Positions 7,694 to 16,389 of a stretch of 33,177 bases of DNA are shown here, piece after piece (the first letter of the stretch is position 1; every line of letters begins with the position of its first letter). The stretch comes from a virus. The stretch covers positions 1-33,177 of IMG/VR virus record IMGVR_UViG_3300043424_000089, one strand, 5' to 3'. A program made the position numbers and the translations under genes. The notes under the pieces were generated by a model. It was not told the origin of the DNA. It saw nothing but the letters and a program-made list of their open reading frames with translations, and ran no database searches.

Positions 7694-7887
7694 TGAACGA
7701 CAATCAAGAAGGGTTTTTGCCGCTTGGGACGCAAGTCTGGTTCCCGTCTAAATGGGAGTGCGGCACGATTGATAGCATCTTATCAGGGCCGGGAGGCACA
7801 ATCCTTGCTTATGTCATCAAGAAGGAAGATGGCACAAAGGTGGCGATTGATATGCAGACTGTCGAGCCTAACGGAATGGTGCAATGA
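7693..7887 (+). CDS. 64-aa protein in the connector operon, unknown
   Basis: ATG 7693 overlaps the preceding stop (TAATG); an in-frame TTG at 7672 lies inside the previous gene and lacks a ribosome site. The product reads like one small beta-barrel of SH3/KOW type (LPLGTQVWFPSKWECGTIDS, then GTILAYVIKKEDG). The ATGA overlap with the next gene shows coupling. It may be an extra connector or a regulatory protein; nothing decisive is visible. Confidence 0.7.
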   Translation: MNDNQEGFLPLGTQVWFPSKWECGTIDSILSGPGGTILAYVIKKEDGTKVAIDMQTVEPNGMVQ

Positions 7888-8279
7888 GCAACGCAATCAT
7901 CGCCGCAGCACTGTCGACCCGCTTGGCAACTCTTGGCCTTCCTACACAATGGGAGAACAACCAATTTACGCCGACTGCAAATCAGGTTTATCTGATTGAG
8001 GCGTTTTTGCCAGCGACGACACTCGCGATGGGCGTTGCCAATACGTCATCTGATGAGTTTTCTGGTATTTATCAGGTTATGGTCATGTCACCGCTCGGTG
8101 GCACTAAAGGGCCGGGACTTGCCGCTGCCGAACAGGTTCTTGGTGCTTTTCAGCGCGGCTTGCGTTTAACCCGTAGTGGCGTGACTGTGACAATCCTTCG
8201 CTCATCTCTTGGCCCTGCGTTGATGCAGGGAGAGCGTTGGGGCATTCCCGTTAGCATTGATTATAGGGCTTTTGCATGA
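7884..8279 (+). CDS. Tail terminator protein (DUF4128-like)
   Basis: 131 aa. Its pattern (N-terminal helix, LPTQWENNQFTP loop, YLIEAFLP strand, then a helix at AAAEQVLGAFQRGLRL and a final strand ending in Ala) fits tail terminator proteins that cap the tail tube and join it to the head. Usual family length is 130-150 aa. It overlaps both neighbours by four bases. Confidence 0.8.
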   Translation: MSNAIIAAALSTRLATLGLPTQWENNQFTPTANQVYLIEAFLPATTLAMGVANTSSDEFSGIYQVMVMSPLGGTKGPGLAAAEQVLGAFQRGLRLTRSGVTVTILRSSLGPALMQGERWGIPVSIDYRAFA

Positions 8280-8719
8280 GCAAATTCACCCTAGATATTT
8301 CCAAATTCGCTGAGAAGGCTGGCGCTGAAGCAGATAAATTTGTTCGTAAGGTCTGCCTAGACTTAACGACAAGCATTGTGCTTAAAACGCCAGTTGATAC
8401 AGGCAGAGCCAGAGCGAATTGGCAGACTAGCATTAATACGCCCGCCGCAGGTGTCATTAATTTTAGTGCTGATGCTGGAAGCGGGATCACCGCGCCAAAA
8501 CAAAGCACTGCTTCCATGAAGGCTATTGCTGATGCAACGGCACTATTGAAGCAAGCACCGGGAAACGTCTTTTGGATTACTAACAACCTTCCATACATTG
8601 GCGTTCTTGAATTTGGCTCTTATTCACCCGGCCCAAAAACAATTGGCGGCTTTTCAAGGCAAGCCCCAAATGGTATGGTTCGAATAAGCATTAATGAACT
8701 TAAGCGCGCTTTGCGCTAA
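8276..8719 (+). CDS. Neck/tail completion protein (HK97 gp10-like)
   Basis: 147 aa. An N-terminal amphipathic helix (ISKFAEKAGAEADKFVRKV) is followed by the family signature of a helix plus PVDTGRARANWQ (about 40-51), and later YIGVLEFGSYSPGP with the conserved Glu-x-Gly turn. This matches HK97 gp10-type proteins found between connectors and tail tube genes. The order relative to the tail terminator is swapped compared with many siphoviruses. AT content is somewhat higher than the flanking genes. Confidence 0.82.
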   Translation: MSKFTLDISKFAEKAGAEADKFVRKVCLDLTTSIVLKTPVDTGRARANWQTSINTPAAGVINFSADAGSGITAPKQSTASMKAIADATALLKQAPGNVFWITNNLPYIGVLEFGSYSPGPKTIGGFSRQAPNGMVRISINELKRALR

Positions 8720-8737
8720 CTATAAGGAGTTATAATT

Positions 8738-9196
8738 ATGTCTGACATTACTTCATCGGTGGGAACTGCAGTTTCCGTTTCTGCCGCCGCTCCCGCTACT
8801 TATGACAGCGCGGGCTTTACCGCTCTGACATGGAGCTTGTGCGGTGAACTGGCTGAACTGCCCGCTTATGGCGCAGAAGCCACTCTCGCCACGCACACGC
8901 CGCTCAAGACAGGCATCGTTGCCAAGCGCCGTGGTTCGGTGAACTATGGTTCGCTGACGCTTACAATGGCTATTTCTGACGCTGACACTGGGCAGGGCAT
9001 CCTGCGCACGAAAGCTGAAGCTGCCGCTGGCACGGACGCAAGCGTTTCCGTTAAGGTTGCGCTCGTGGAAGGTGATGTGCAGTATTTCACGGCACAAGTC
9101 ATGTCTTACAAGGTGAATGTTGGCAACGCTGACAGCATCACGATGGCTGAAGTTGTGCTTGAAATTGACAATAGCGTTGTTACTGTAGGCGGCTAA
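8738..9196 (+). CDS. Major tail tube protein
   Basis: 152 aa, preceded by a strong AAGGAG site and followed by a long hairpin. The protein is Ala/Thr/Val-rich and beta-rich (SVNYGSLTLTMAISDADTGQ; VQYFTAQVMSYKVNVGN), with optimised codon use like the capsid gene. Size, position before the chaperone pair, and high-expression codon bias identify it as the tail tube subunit. Confidence 0.87.
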   Translation: MSDITSSVGTAVSVSAAAPATYDSAGFTALTWSLCGELAELPAYGAEATLATHTPLKTGIVAKRRGSVNYGSLTLTMAISDADTGQGILRTKAEAAAGTDASVSVKVALVEGDVQYFTAQVMSYKVNVGNADSITMAEVVLEIDNSVVTVGG

Positions 9197-9203
9197 CAAC
9201 GTC

Positions 9204-9260
9204 TGGCCGGGATAGCGTTCTAGGCGCGACAAGGGGGCTGACCCACCCCCTTCCCGGCCA
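9204..9260 (+). terminator. Long two-part hairpin after the tail tube gene
   Basis: Outer 9-bp stem TGGCCGGGA (9204-9212) / TCCCGGCCA (9252-9260) encloses an inner stem AGGGGG (9232-9237) / CCCCCT (9246-9251). No T-run follows. It probably stabilises or partly terminates the abundant tube message before the low-level chaperone genes. Confidence 0.65.
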
Positions 9261-9291
9261 ATAACTTGGGCAACATTGAAAAGGGCAAACA

Positions 9292-9693
9292 ATGGACTTG
9301 AATGATCTTAAGCCTGTTAAGGCAGAAGAAGGTGCAACGCTGCAAATCGTTCACCCTGAGACTGAGGAAGCAATTGATGGCATGACCATCACGCTTTTGG
9401 GACAGGACAGTTCTGTCTATAAAAAGATGCAACTTGCAAAGCAGCAAGCCATTCTTAACCGCATGGCTAAGGGCAAGAAGGGCGCTGATCTGGACGCTGA
9501 ACGCCTTAGCAATGAGGCAATTGACGATCTGGTTAAGCTGACAGTTTCTTGGACGGGCTTTACGCTTGAAGGCAAAGAACTAAAGCCAACTGCCGATAAC
9601 GTGCGCAAGGTTTATTCCGATTGGGCATGGATCAAGGATCAGGCTTCGGAGTTTGTTGCCAACCGCGCTAACTTTTTTCGCGGAAACGATTGA
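9292..9693 (+). CDS. Tail assembly chaperone, short form (lambda gpG equivalent)
   Basis: 133 aa, small, acidic and helical, with MDLNDLKPVKAEEGATLQ at the start and DLVKLTVSWTGFTLEGKEL in the middle, a layout typical of tail chaperones that hold the tape measure before tube polymerisation. It lies between tube and tape measure genes. Near its 3' end the frame contains AAC TTT TTT CGC (9670-9681), and the overlapping second ORF can be joined only by a +1 (or -2) shift. The unshifted product ends at TGA 9691-9693. Confidence 0.85.
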   Translation: MDLNDLKPVKAEEGATLQIVHPETEEAIDGMTITLLGQDSSVYKKMQLAKQQAILNRMAKGKKGADLDAERLSNEAIDDLVKLTVSWTGFTLEGKELKPTADNVRKVYSDWAWIKDQASEFVANRANFFRGND

Positions 9694-10114
9694 GCAGCTA
9701 AAACTTTACGTCAAGCAATTCGCTTGGCTGAATACAATACCTGAGAAGCAAAAGCGCCCACGGCGTGAAACGAGCAGTGCAGATTTGCCGCCGCTTCACG
9801 CTGGGGCGCATCTTGTGTCTATTCTATTTGACATAGGGCCAGCCAAGCCCATGCCAATGTCATCGCCAGTTGCGATTGATGAGCAAGATATTCTTGCGTG
9901 GCAGATTAACCGCGATTTACGGCTTTCCCCATTTGAGGCGGCAACTGTGCGAGAGTTGTCTAGGGAATACGCTTCGGCCCTAATTGACGCTGCATCGCCT
10001 AGTTGCCCACCCTTCTATTTTTCACCAGAAGCCATCACAGAAGAGCGTAGACGCAAGGTTTCTGAAGGAATGAGGGAATTTGCCGCAAAGCTGAACGCAA
10101 GTCGCAATGTTTAA
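9653..10114 (+). CDS. Tail assembly chaperone, frameshift extension (gpT equivalent)
   Basis: Open in frame +1 relative to the upstream chaperone. The only possible early start is a TTG at 9653 without a ribosome site, so it is most likely translated as a fusion entered near 9680 (129 upstream codons plus 144 downstream, about 273 aa). The downstream part has the typical second-chaperone motif around EQDILAWQINRDLRLSPFEA followed by a helix with REYASAL. The extension would contact the tape measure protein. How the ribosome changes frame is inferred. Confidence 0.78.
   Translation: MLPTALTFFAETIEQLKLYVKQFAWLNTIPEKQKRPRRETSSADLPPLHAGAHLVSILFDIGPAKPMPMSSPVAIDEQDILAWQINRDLRLSPFEAATVRELSREYASALIDAASPSCPPFYFSPEAITEERRRKVSEGMREFAAKLNASRNV
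9673..9681 (+). other. Probable +1 programmed frameshift site
   Basis: In the zero frame the codons are TTT TTT CGC. tRNA-Phe (anticodon GAA) in the P site on the second TTT could slip forward one base to TTC, which it pairs with better, while the CGC codon waits. A -1 slip would land in the wrong frame; a -2 slip would also reach the right frame. No conventional XXXYYYZ heptamer that restores the needed frame is present. Confidence 0.6.
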
Positions 10115-10168
10115 TTGCTAAAACAGGCCAGATAAGGCATAAGACAATTTGACTATTGGAGCATTGCC

Positions 10169-13100
10169 TTGGCCGATCTCGCAAACCTACGCATTTCAGT
10201 AGATAGCACAGATGTTAAAAGGGCTGATGCCGATCTTACGGCAATGGCAACAACGGCTGGCAAAACAACCACAGCCGTTGATCGCCTTTCCGCGTCTAAT
10301 AATCGTCTGGCCGCCGCTGTTGCGAGTTCGCACAAGCCAACCATTGATGCGGTAAAATATATTAACCAATTGCAATATGAAGTCGAGACTGTCGGCAAAT
10401 CGGCGATGCAATTGAAGGCGCTCGAAATTCGCATGGCCGCCGCACGCGCGCCTACGGCTGAATTGGCGCAAGAAATTCGTAATGTTGGCGCTCAGTTGCT
10501 TGTGGCCGAACGCAATGCCGCACGGGCCACTGGCGGCCCTGCAACTGGCATCACAGGGATGGGCGGCTCGTCTAAGCTGGCAAGTCATCATGTGCAGAAC
10601 TTGACATTCCAGCTTCAAGATATGTTTGTTGGCCTAGCATCAGGCCAGAAGCCAATGACTGTATTTATGCAACAAGGCACGCAAATCGGCGGCATCATGC
10701 AGCAAGCTGGTCTTGGTGTGGCAGGGTTTGCTAAGGAAATCATAAAGATGGCGGCCACCGCAACGGCGGCGCTTGCCCTTAATCCATATTTCTTAGCTTT
10801 GGCCGCTGCGGTTGGTGTGGTTTATGTTGCCTTCAAGGATTTCCAAGGCGAAGTTGCTAAGTCAGGCGAGCTAAAGAAATACGCATCCACGCTTGGCCTG
10901 ACGGCTAAAGAGATGGAGAAACTTGGCCCTGTCGGCATTACTGCAATGGATGTGGTCAAAGGGCTGTGGAAGACCTTCTCTGAAGGACTTGGTTTGCAGA
11001 AGATATTCTCTTCTATTGGCAAGTTCTTCGCCGACCTATTCCGTGGCGTGGCATCTACGGCTGGTGACTTAACCGCTGGCTTATATGGCCTGTTCGTCGG
11101 AACCTACAAAGGTATTGTCAAAACTTGGGATATGCTCCCGGCTGCATTTGGTGATTTGACGATTAGCGCGGTCAACTTGATGATCCGTGGGCTTGAGGGA
11201 TTGGTTAACAAGTCCATTGACATGATTAACAAGCTAATCTCTGGCGCGAACGCAATTCTGTCAAAATTAAATATGCCGACAATCAACCCGATTGCTGACA
11301 TTGATATTCCAGAACTGCAAAACAAATACGCTGGCGCTGCATCAAAGGCTGGCTCTGCATTCCTTGGTGAAATTACCAACGCAACGGCACAGGCCCGTGG
11401 CGTGATGTCTGGCATCGGCAGCACTATCGGCGATAACATTATTGGCGCTGCAAAAGAGCGTTTGGCTGAAGACGCTGGCAAGATCATTGATGATCGAGCG
11501 GAAAAGAAAGCAAAAGATGCGGCTGGCAAGGCTGGCAAGTCTGCTGGCGAAAAGTTTGCTGAAGAAATGCAAAAGGCGATTGGCGACCTTAATATGTCGA
11601 CCATCAAATTCGGCCAAGATTTTGCTGCTGAGTTTACTAAGCAAGGCGCAAAAGACATGGAAGAATTGCAAAAGGATATTGCAAAGCGCCGCAAAGAGGC
11701 AGACGAAGCAACTCAACAAGAATTGCAGCGTAATTTGAAAACGGCCCAAGATGGGGCGCAAATAATTGCGGATGTCATTGGCGGCAGCTTTGGAGAGGGT
11801 GTAAAGAAATTATCAGACGTTCTTACAAAGCAATTCCCTGATGTCATGTCGTCAATTGGCAAGGCGTTTGACGGCCTTAAGAATAGCTTAAATGGCATTC
11901 TTGGCGGATTTGGAACTAACTTAAAAGAAGTCGGTGGCTTCATCGGCGTTGGTGGCGCTGCGGCTCAGTTAGTTGGTGGAAATGCAATCGCTGGCTCAAT
12001 CGGCGGCGCACTTGGGGGCGCTCTTGGTAAGAGCATTGGTGCGCTTGGTAAGTTTGGCGGCCCAATTGGCGCTATTGCTGGCGGCATTCTTGGCAGCGTT
12101 GTTGGCGGCCTATTCACAAAGACTAAATCAGCTTCCGCAACGATTGAAATGGCCGCTGGCAAATTGGATGTTGCTGGCGTTGTTGGCAATAATGCCAAAT
12201 TCAAAGCAACGGCTAACGCCTTAGCTAATTCGGTCATCAATGGCTTGAATAAAGCCGCTGATGCGCTTGGCGGTGAAATCACTGGCGCGCTCAAGTTCTC
12301 GATTGGGCAGCGCAAAGACAAGTTCATCCTTGACCTGATGGGACTTGGCCGCACCAAGGGCGCTGGAACAATGTCATTCGCCACTGAGGCAGAGGCAATT
12401 ACCTTTGCAATTAATGACGCGCTGACAAAGGGCGTAATCGGCGGCATCCGCGCTGGTTCGCAGCGATTGCTGCAATCGGCTGGCGATTTGGAAGACAAGT
12501 TGCAAAAGGCCGTTGATTTTGAGGGCGTATTTAAGGCGCTTAAGGCTAATGCTGATCCGCTTGGCGTTGCGCTTGAAGGTCTAGACAAACGCTTTGAGGC
12601 ATTGATTGCCACGTTCAATGAAGCTGGCGCTACCACTGAAGAGTTTGCCCAGCTTGAGAAGTTGTATCAGATCGAGCGTGAGAAGGCGATTAAGGAAGGC
12701 AACGCAAAGGCTATTGAGGCTGTCAACACGGCCCGCGATAAGTTGACCGCTGCTTATGAGCGTGAAAGCCAAGCCATCATGACCACGCTGGAGCGTTTCC
12801 AGAACCTAACGGCTGATTTGCAATCTTTCCGCCTGTCGCTGTCTGAGCAATTGATGACTGCTGAAGAGATTTACCAAACGGCCCGTGATCGTTTCCGCGA
12901 AGTCTCGGCACTTGCCATTACTGGCAACGAAAAGGCCATCGGTGATCTTGTTGGCGTGTCGCAGCGTTACCTTGACGCGGCCCAGAACTTCCTAACGCCG
13001 GAAGAATATAACCGCGAAATTCAAGCCGTGATGAAGGCGGTTGATCTTGCCATCGTGCAGAGCAAGACGCTTGAAGATTACGCCCAGAGCCAGCTTGACG

Positions 13101-13609
13101 CGCTTAACAAGAGCGTTGACGGCCTCATGAAGGTTGATGAAAGCGTCATATCTGTGGCTGATGCAATCAAGGAGTTGCAGGCTGCGCTTCTTGAACAGAA
13201 CAAGACAATCGCACAAACGGCGCTTAAGTTTGCACCAAGCACGACATCCACTGCGGCCTATGGTAATTTTGCGGCAATTAACTCGATCCTTGCTGGCTCT
13301 GGCTATATCGTCAATGACAGCGGCCAGATTGAAGCATTTGCGTCTGGCGGCGACTTTGGCGGCGGGCTGCGCATTGTTGGCGAAAATGGCCCTGAGTTGG
13401 AAGCCACTGGCCCAAGCCGTATTTACAACGCCGCGCAAACGGCTGAAATTCTTTCTGGCGGCGCAACAGTCGCGCAACAAATCTCCAACTTGCGCGATGA
13501 AATGAAGGCAAGCCTTTATGCCATCGCCAAGAACACTGGGCAGACCTACAACCAACTTAATCGTTGGGATGGTGATGGATTGCCGGACACAAGGAATGTT
13601 GCCGCGTGA
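10169..13609 (+). CDS. Tape measure protein
   Basis: 1146 aa, the longest gene. The start is TTG 10169, supported by GGAG seven bases upstream (10158-10161) and by the product beginning MADLANLRISVDSTDVKRAD, typical for this family. Residues about 140-180 carry the prophage tail length (TMP_2) signature, with QLQDMFVGLASGQKPMTVFM and QQGTQIGGI. Hydrophobic segments occur near 190-220, and a Gly/Ala-rich stretch lies near 590-660. Long coiled coils fill about 470-540 and 800-1010. The protein sets tail length, occupies the tube lumen and crosses the cell envelope at infection. Its C-terminus includes ASGGDFGGGLRIVGENGPEL, common at the end of tape measures. By the usual 1.5 angstrom per residue rule the tail would be about 170 nm (inference). 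Confidence 0.95.
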   Translation: MADLANLRISVDSTDVKRADADLTAMATTAGKTTTAVDRLSASNNRLAAAVASSHKPTIDAVKYINQLQYEVETVGKSAMQLKALEIRMAAARAPTAELAQEIRNVGAQLLVAERNAARATGGPATGITGMGGSSKLASHHVQNLTFQLQDMFVGLASGQKPMTVFMQQGTQIGGIMQQAGLGVAGFAKEIIKMAATATAALALNPYFLALAAAVGVVYVAFKDFQGEVAKSGELKKYASTLGLTAKEMEKLGPVGITAMDVVKGLWKTFSEGLGLQKIFSSIGKFFADLFRGVASTAGDLTAGLYGLFVGTYKGIVKTWDMLPAAFGDLTISAVNLMIRGLEGLVNKSIDMINKLISGANAILSKLNMPTINPIADIDIPELQNKYAGAASKAGSAFLGEITNATAQARGVMSGIGSTIGDNIIGAAKERLAEDAGKIIDDRAEKKAKDAAGKAGKSAGEKFAEEMQKAIGDLNMSTIKFGQDFAAEFTKQGAKDMEELQKDIAKRRKEADEATQQELQRNLKTAQDGAQIIADVIGGSFGEGVKKLSDVLTKQFPDVMSSIGKAFDGLKNSLNGILGGFGTNLKEVGGFIGVGGAAAQLVGGNAIAGSIGGALGGALGKSIGALGKFGGPIGAIAGGILGSVVGGLFTKTKSASATIEMAAGKLDVAGVVGNNAKFKATANALANSVINGLNKAADALGGEITGALKFSIGQRKDKFILDLMGLGRTKGAGTMSFATEAEAITFAINDALTKGVIGGIRAGSQRLLQSAGDLEDKLQKAVDFEGVFKALKANADPLGVALEGLDKRFEALIATFNEAGATTEEFAQLEKLYQIEREKAIKEGNAKAIEAVNTARDKLTAAYERESQAIMTTLERFQNLTADLQSFRLSLSEQLMTAEEIYQTARDRFREVSALAITGNEKAIGDLVGVSQRYLDAAQNFLTPEEYNREIQAVMKAVDLAIVQSKTLEDYAQSQLDALNKSVDGLMKVDESVISVADAIKELQAALLEQNKTIAQTALKFAPSTTSTAAYGNFAAINSILAGSGYIVNDSGQIEAFASGGDFGGGLRIVGENGPELEATGPSRIYNAAQTAEILSGGATVAQQISNLRDEMKASLYAIAKNTGQTYNQLNRWDGDGLPDTRNVAA

Positions 13610-14526
13610 GAATTATTAAGCCCATAGACATTACGCCCGTCAATCTGACGTATAGCGACTTGGCCGAGACGGATGCACCGCTTTGGACTGCTGGCACATA
13701 CACTTTAAACGAACAGCGCATCTATGACCATCGCGTTTATAAAGTGATTGTTGCATCTACCACCGATCGCCCTGACCTTGGCGTTGCAGCTGATCCGCCG
13801 ACATGGCAAGACTTGGGCGCAACTAATCGCTATAAGATGTTTGACGAAAGCATCTCAACGCAGTCTTATGGTGGTTTAACTGGCGCTGACTTTAGCTGGG
13901 GCTTCGCCGTGGAAATCACTCCCGGCACAGTGACTAATGCGCTTGCTTTCTTTAACCTGACTGACGCGCTTGAAATTGCGGTCAAGGTAACAGACCCCAC
14001 CGAAGGCGTGGTTTTTGATGAGACATTCCCGCTCCTAGACAACAGCGAAGTTGATGATTGGTATAGTTACTTCTTTGAGGAAATTCAGCAGCGCACCGAT
14101 CTAGTGATTGATACGCTTCCGGCTTATGGCACATCAACCATTCGCGTTGCCTTTACTGGCACGCCGGGAATTGGGGTTTATGTCGGTGAGATGGTTGTTG
14201 GCAAAGTCCGTGATTTGGGCGTGACCAATTTTGGCACAAGCGTTTCAATCCAAGATTATTCCGTCAAGACAACAGATGAATTTGGCAATGTTGTCATTAC
14301 GCAGCGGGCGTATAGCAAGCGCGCTGACTATGATGTGACGCTGGAAACCGCACAGGTTGGCTATGTCCAGAAGTTGCTTGCGGAACTGCGCACTATCCCG
14401 ACAGTCTATATTGGTGATGAGGCCAGAGAAGAAACAGTTGTTTATGGCTTTTACAAATCATTCAATATTGTGCTATCTACACCATCAATCTCTGACTGCT
14501 CCATTGAAGTGGAAGGCTTAATCTAA
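13606..14526 (+). CDS. Tail tip protein (distal tail-like) with an N-terminal carbohydrate-binding-like module
   Basis: 306 aa, GTG start overlapping the tape measure stop by four bases (GTGA). Residues about 26-68 (LWTAGTYTLNEQRIYDHRVYKV, ending in TWQDLG) have the W-GTY-xx-Y...W pattern of CBM5/12-type chitin-binding modules, followed by NRYKMFDESISTQS. The rest is beta-rich and ends with CSIEVEGLI. Immediately after the tape measure is where the distal tail protein sits in siphoviruses. No peptidase or lysin domain is seen. Exact equivalence to Dit is not proven. Confidence 0.72.
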   Translation: MRIIKPIDITPVNLTYSDLAETDAPLWTAGTYTLNEQRIYDHRVYKVIVASTTDRPDLGVAADPPTWQDLGATNRYKMFDESISTQSYGGLTGADFSWGFAVEITPGTVTNALAFFNLTDALEIAVKVTDPTEGVVFDETFPLLDNSEVDDWYSYFFEEIQQRTDLVIDTLPAYGTSTIRVAFTGTPGIGVYVGEMVVGKVRDLGVTNFGTSVSIQDYSVKTTDEFGNVVITQRAYSKRADYDVTLETAQVGYVQKLLAELRTIPTVYIGDEAREETVVYGFYKSFNIVLSTPSISDCSIEVEGLI

Positions 14527-15845
14527 TGCCCGCACCTACAATTTCAGCCCTGCCTACGCCGCCTTCGCGGTCTGATGCGCCGGATGTTTTCTCGGATCGT
14601 GCAGATGCCTTCCTTGGGGCGCTGCCAACCTTTCAATCTCAGATAAATAGTGTCTCCACCTATTTAGACGGATTAGGGATGGCTGTGGATGCTGATGCTG
14701 CTGCATCGGCTATTAACGCGGCAAACGCTGAAGCTGCGGCTGACGCGGCTGTTGCGGCCTCTGGTGCGACATTGTGGGTTAGCGGAACAACTTATACGGC
14801 TGGCGCTGTTGTTTGGTCACCGCTTACATATCAAACATTCCGCCGCAAAACTAATGGCGCTGGCACAACCGATCCGAGCCTTGACACAACCAACTGGCAA
14901 GCCCTGACAACATCTGGGAGCGCCTTAGCTGATTATGTTGTCCGCACTGGCAACTATACGGCTGTAAACAAGGACAGCGTTCTTTGCGTTGGCACGTTCA
15001 CTGTAACGCTTCCAGCGGCTCCAACTACTGGGCAATTTGTCGTTATCGGCAAGGATGGCGGCGTTATCACGCTTGGCCGTAATGGATCGACAATTAACGG
15101 CGCTGCGGCTGACTATACGCTGAATGGCCTCTTCTGCGTTGTTGTTGTGGTCTACACTGGGACGACATGGCAAGTTGTTGGCGACAAGGCGATCACGGCA
15201 ACAAACACTGCTGTAAACAATGCACTAGTGCTTTTTGACGGAACAACTGGCAAAGCCGTTAAGTCCTTGGCTTCAGTTGGCACGGCTGGGCAAGCCTTGC
15301 TTTCTAATGGCGCTGGTTCGCCTCCCTCATTTGGAAACATTAGCGGCACTGTTGAACTTGTTGCCACTGCATCGCTTTCTGGCGGTTCACTTGTTGATTT
15401 TACAGGATTATCCTCAACATACTCATATTATATTTTGATTGGGTATGATCTATCAAGCATCAGTTTGAGTAGCCCAGAACTGCTATTACGCGTTTCAAAC
15501 GACAATGGCGTAACATTTGACACAACAGCCAACTCTTATTTGACCAATAACACCTTAGCGGCAACGGGTTCCGGCAATACATATATCAAGCTTACCACTG
15601 GCCTTGGGTTTGTGGCTGGATCGCAAGGTGTGCTGAAAGTTGAATTGTTTAATGCTGGTGTTGCTAAACCGCCGATTATTCACACTGAACACGTGCATTA
15701 TAATAATGATGGAACAACATCAGGGCCTTATCGCTATGAAGCTGGCGGCGTTCATACATTTATTAACAACATCAACGCAATTCGATTGCTTGTTAGCTCT
15801 GGTGGCGCAAACGGAACATTCAAACTCTATGGGGTTAAGGCATAA
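14526..15845 (+). CDS. Tail fibre with carbohydrate-binding-like module
   Basis: 439 aa, ATG overlapping the preceding TAA by one base. The N-terminus (PAPTISALPTPPSRSDAPDV) and a following Ala-rich helix (about 55-80) are typical of fibre proteins in phages of Proteobacteria. Residues about 82-126 repeat the W-SGTTYTAGAVV...YQTFRR...W module also seen in the preceding protein. The C-terminal ~160 residues form a beta-rich head with HTEHVHYNNDG, encoded by visibly more AT-rich DNA, suggesting an exchanged receptor-binding domain. A fibre assembly gene follows directly. Confidence 0.82.
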   Translation: MPAPTISALPTPPSRSDAPDVFSDRADAFLGALPTFQSQINSVSTYLDGLGMAVDADAAASAINAANAEAAADAAVAASGATLWVSGTTYTAGAVVWSPLTYQTFRRKTNGAGTTDPSLDTTNWQALTTSGSALADYVVRTGNYTAVNKDSVLCVGTFTVTLPAAPTTGQFVVIGKDGGVITLGRNGSTINGAAADYTLNGLFCVVVVVYTGTTWQVVGDKAITATNTAVNNALVLFDGTTGKAVKSLASVGTAGQALLSNGAGSPPSFGNISGTVELVATASLSGGSLVDFTGLSSTYSYYILIGYDLSSISLSSPELLLRVSNDNGVTFDTTANSYLTNNTLAATGSGNTYIKLTTGLGFVAGSQGVLKVELFNAGVAKPPIIHTEHVHYNNDGTTSGPYRYEAGGVHTFINNINAIRLLVSSGGANGTFKLYGVKA

Positions 15846-16138
15846 TGTCTGACAAGCCATTCAAAATCGTCAATGGTGAAGCCGTTGAACTTACCGAAGC
15901 TGAGATTGCCGAACTTGCCTCATTGCAAAGTGAATGGGAAGCTGGTGCGACTGATCGCCAGTGGGCAGTTGTGCGCACAGAGCGTAACGCCCGCCTTGCC
16001 GCATCCGATTGGACGCAATTAGCTGACAACCCACTGAGCGGCGAAGATCGTGCGCTTTGGGCTGATTACCGCCAAGCCCTGCGCGACATTACAACGCAGG
16101 CTGATCCGTTCAACATTAGCTGGCCCGTGGAACCCTGA
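15845..16138 (+). CDS. Tail fibre assembly chaperone-like protein
   Basis: 97 aa, TAATG overlap with the fibre gene. The middle and end match the phage tail assembly chaperone (Phage_tail_APC) pattern: RNARLAASDWTQLADNPLSG then WADYRQALRDIT and PFNISWPVEP. Members are coupled to fibre genes and assist fibre folding or attachment. An N-terminal acidic helix precedes the motif. Confidence 0.85.
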   Translation: MSDKPFKIVNGEAVELTEAEIAELASLQSEWEAGATDRQWAVVRTERNARLAASDWTQLADNPLSGEDRALWADYRQALRDITTQADPFNISWPVEP

Positions 16139-16140
16139 CA

Positions 16141-16347
16141 GTGAGTGAAATTGACCCAGTTGAATATGGCCGTTTAATCCAAGCTGTGGAAGAATTGCAG
16201 CGCAAAGTTAACGGCATGGAAAGCGATCTTAAGCAACTAGTCCAGCTTGCTAACCAAAGCAAAGGCGGCTTTTGGGTTGGTATGACCATTGCGTCTATTA
16301 TTGGTGGCTTTTTGACTTTTGTCGGAAACTTGATTTTTACGCGATAA
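16141..16347 (+). CDS. Holin-like membrane protein with coiled coil
   Basis: 68 aa from GTG 16141. Residues about 10-40 form a heptad helix (LIQAVEELQRKVNGMESDL), followed by one transmembrane helix at about 44-65 (FWVGMTIASIIGGFLTFVGN) and a basic C-terminus (FTR). This is the layout of XhlA/hemolysin-type phage accessory holins. It begins the lysis block. It could alternatively be an antiholin to the second small membrane protein at 18048. Confidence 0.72.
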   Translation: MSEIDPVEYGRLIQAVEELQRKVNGMESDLKQLVQLANQSKGGFWVGMTIASIIGGFLTFVGNLIFTR

Positions 16348-16389
16348 TTTGCCATTAATCCACAGGCAACCGGGAGAAGGGGGCCTGCA

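Noticed and set aside
9673-9679. TTTTTTC as a -1 slippery site
   Set aside because: A -1 slip leads to a frame other than that of the downstream chaperone ORF; only +1 or -2 joins the two.
11965-12636. 223-codon open frame on the minus strand inside the tape measure gene
   Set aside because: Antisense shadow of an Ala/Gly-rich section; product is Pro/Ser/Ala-rich without domain features.
12992-13555. 187-codon minus-strand frame at the end of the tape measure gene
   Set aside because: Lies wholly within a convincing plus-strand gene and shows no start signal or recognisable domain.
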